6,581 bases of DNA from Flavobacteriaceae bacterium UBA2540 (GTDB lineage Bacteria; Bacteroidota; Bacteroidia; Flavobacteriales; Flavobacteriaceae), in the NCBI GenBank assembly GCA_002340765.1, contig DDMS01000063.1, positions 592 through 7,172 on the forward strand. The letters run 5' to 3'. The first letter of the stretch is position 1, and each line of letters opens with the position of its first letter. Of this stretch, positions 6,102-6,581 are shown one piece after another. The translations under genes were made by a program, and so were the position numbers. Under the pieces are notes generated by a model that made no database searches, had not been told where the DNA came from, and was given only the letters and a program-made list of their open reading frames with translations.

Positions 6102-6108
6102 TACTTTG
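6102..6108 (+). promoter_or_regulatory. Putative -7 promoter element for the TonB receptor gene
   Basis: TACTTTG, followed by C, is a one-base-shorter variant of TAnnTTTG and lies 27 nt before the receptor ATG. There is no -33 TTG about 20 nt upstream; a dyad GAATT-N7-AATTC (6074-6090) covers that place. A weak call, supported mainly by location. Confidence 0.35.
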
Positions 6109-6135
6109 CGGATTAATTAACTAATAATTCAAATT

Positions 6136-6581
6136 ATGATAAAAAAGATTTTATTCATTGCTTTTATAGCTTTTGGTAGTTTGTCTATGGTGGCTCAAAC
6201 TACGATTTCAGGGACTGTAAAAGACGCAAAATCAGGGGAGTTTCTTCCTGGCGCGAATGTAAAAGTTTCAAGAAAATCTGTTGGAACAAGTACTGATTTC
6301 GACGGAAGATTTGAGCTTAAAAACATCAATAATCCGCCATTTACAATAGAAATTTCCATCATTGGATACAAAACAGAAAAAGTAGAAGTTACCAAGAACA
6401 ATCAAAAGATTGATGTTTTGTTGACTGAAAATGAAACATTTCTTGATGAAATAGTGGTTTCTGCATCTCGAACTCCAGAACGTATTATGGAGTCTCCAGT
6501 TACAATAGAGCGTTTAGACTTAAGAGCCATTATTAACACCACTTCTCCTTCTTTTTACGACGGTTTAGAAAACTTGAAAGG
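6136..6581 (+). CDS. TonB-dependent outer-membrane receptor, N-terminal fragment
   Basis: The first 148 codons of a TonB-dependent receptor, open at the right edge; the barrel and most of the plug are outside. Residues 1-21 are a signal peptide (MIKKILFIAFIAFGSLSMVAQ). Residues about 23-98 form a carboxypeptidase-regulatory-like (CarboxypepD_reg) beta-sandwich, typical of Bacteroidetes receptors, with ISGTVKDAKSGEFLPGANV, TDFDGRFEL and ISIIGYKTEKVEV. Residues 104-112, DEIVVSASR, are the TonB-box-like link. The plug domain begins near ESPVTIERLD and reaches SFYDGLENLK. The receptor would import a large or scarce substrate across the outer membrane using the proton-motive force, via TonB-ExbBD. 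The substrate (siderophore, vitamin, peptide or glycan) cannot be told from this part. The start ATG at 6136 gives a compact signal peptide. It is divergent from ribF with a 188-nt shared upstream region. Confidence 0.93.
   Translation, partial: MIKKILFIAFIAFGSLSMVAQTTISGTVKDAKSGEFLPGANVKVSRKSVGTSTDFDGRFELKNINNPPFTIEISIIGYKTEKVEVTKNNQKIDVLLTENETFLDEIVVSASRTPERIMESPVTIERLDLRAIINTTSPSFYDGLENLK

Noticed and set aside
5928..6116. A 62-codon plus-strand frame overlapping the ribF start and the divergent promoter region
   Set aside because: It covers the ribF -7 box and the receptor upstream region, has no domain or signal, and has a composition typical of translated AT-rich intergenic DNA.
6195..6401. 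A 68-codon minus-strand frame
   Set aside because: It is the antisense of the receptor's carboxypeptidase-regulatory-like domain, which is clearly coding on the plus strand.

Overview
The window looks like core chromosome of a Flavobacteriaceae bacterium (Bacteroidota), close to Polaribacter/Tenacibaculum in style. This is inferred from the strong AT bias, signal peptides ending in 'FSQ' or 'VAQ', the near absence of Shine-Dalgarno sequences, the Bacteroidetes-type -7 box TAnnTTTG before several genes, and protein families typical of the group (DUF4286, a SusC-like TonB receptor N-terminus, a TPR lipoprotein-free periplasmic protein). No mobile element, CRISPR array, rRNA or tRNA gene was seen.

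Most of the window is a minus-strand housekeeping cluster. In transcription order it holds ribF (FMN/FAD synthesis, 5947-5015), serS (seryl-tRNA synthetase, 4956-3685), an exported TPR-repeat protein (3327-1519), a DUF4286 protein (1361-1035) and, at the left edge, the first 25 codons of rsmA/ksgA (16S rRNA dimethyltransferase, 75-1). TATATTTG lies upstream of rsmA, the TPR gene and serS, and TACATTTG upstream of ribF, so the cluster probably has several separate promoters rather than one long operon.

Three plus-strand genes break this pattern. At 164-997 an exported, probably outer-membrane beta-barrel protein of unknown function sits between DUF4286 and rsmA. At 3450-3593 a 47-residue basic protein lies between serS and the TPR gene; a very good sigma-54 (RpoN) -24/-12 promoter match sits just upstream at the right distance. 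At 6136 a TonB-dependent receptor begins divergently from ribF and runs off the right edge.

The intergenic DNA has two low-complexity but ordered repeats: an 8-nt periodic CATTGnnn repeat in two opposite-facing arms between the TPR and DUF4286 genes, and a 6-7-nt TTTTCAG repeat between the small gene and serS. The most interesting items are the small gene with its sigma-54 promoter and the two-armed octamer repeat. I found no evidence of a complete new multi-gene system; most of the window is conventional core genome.
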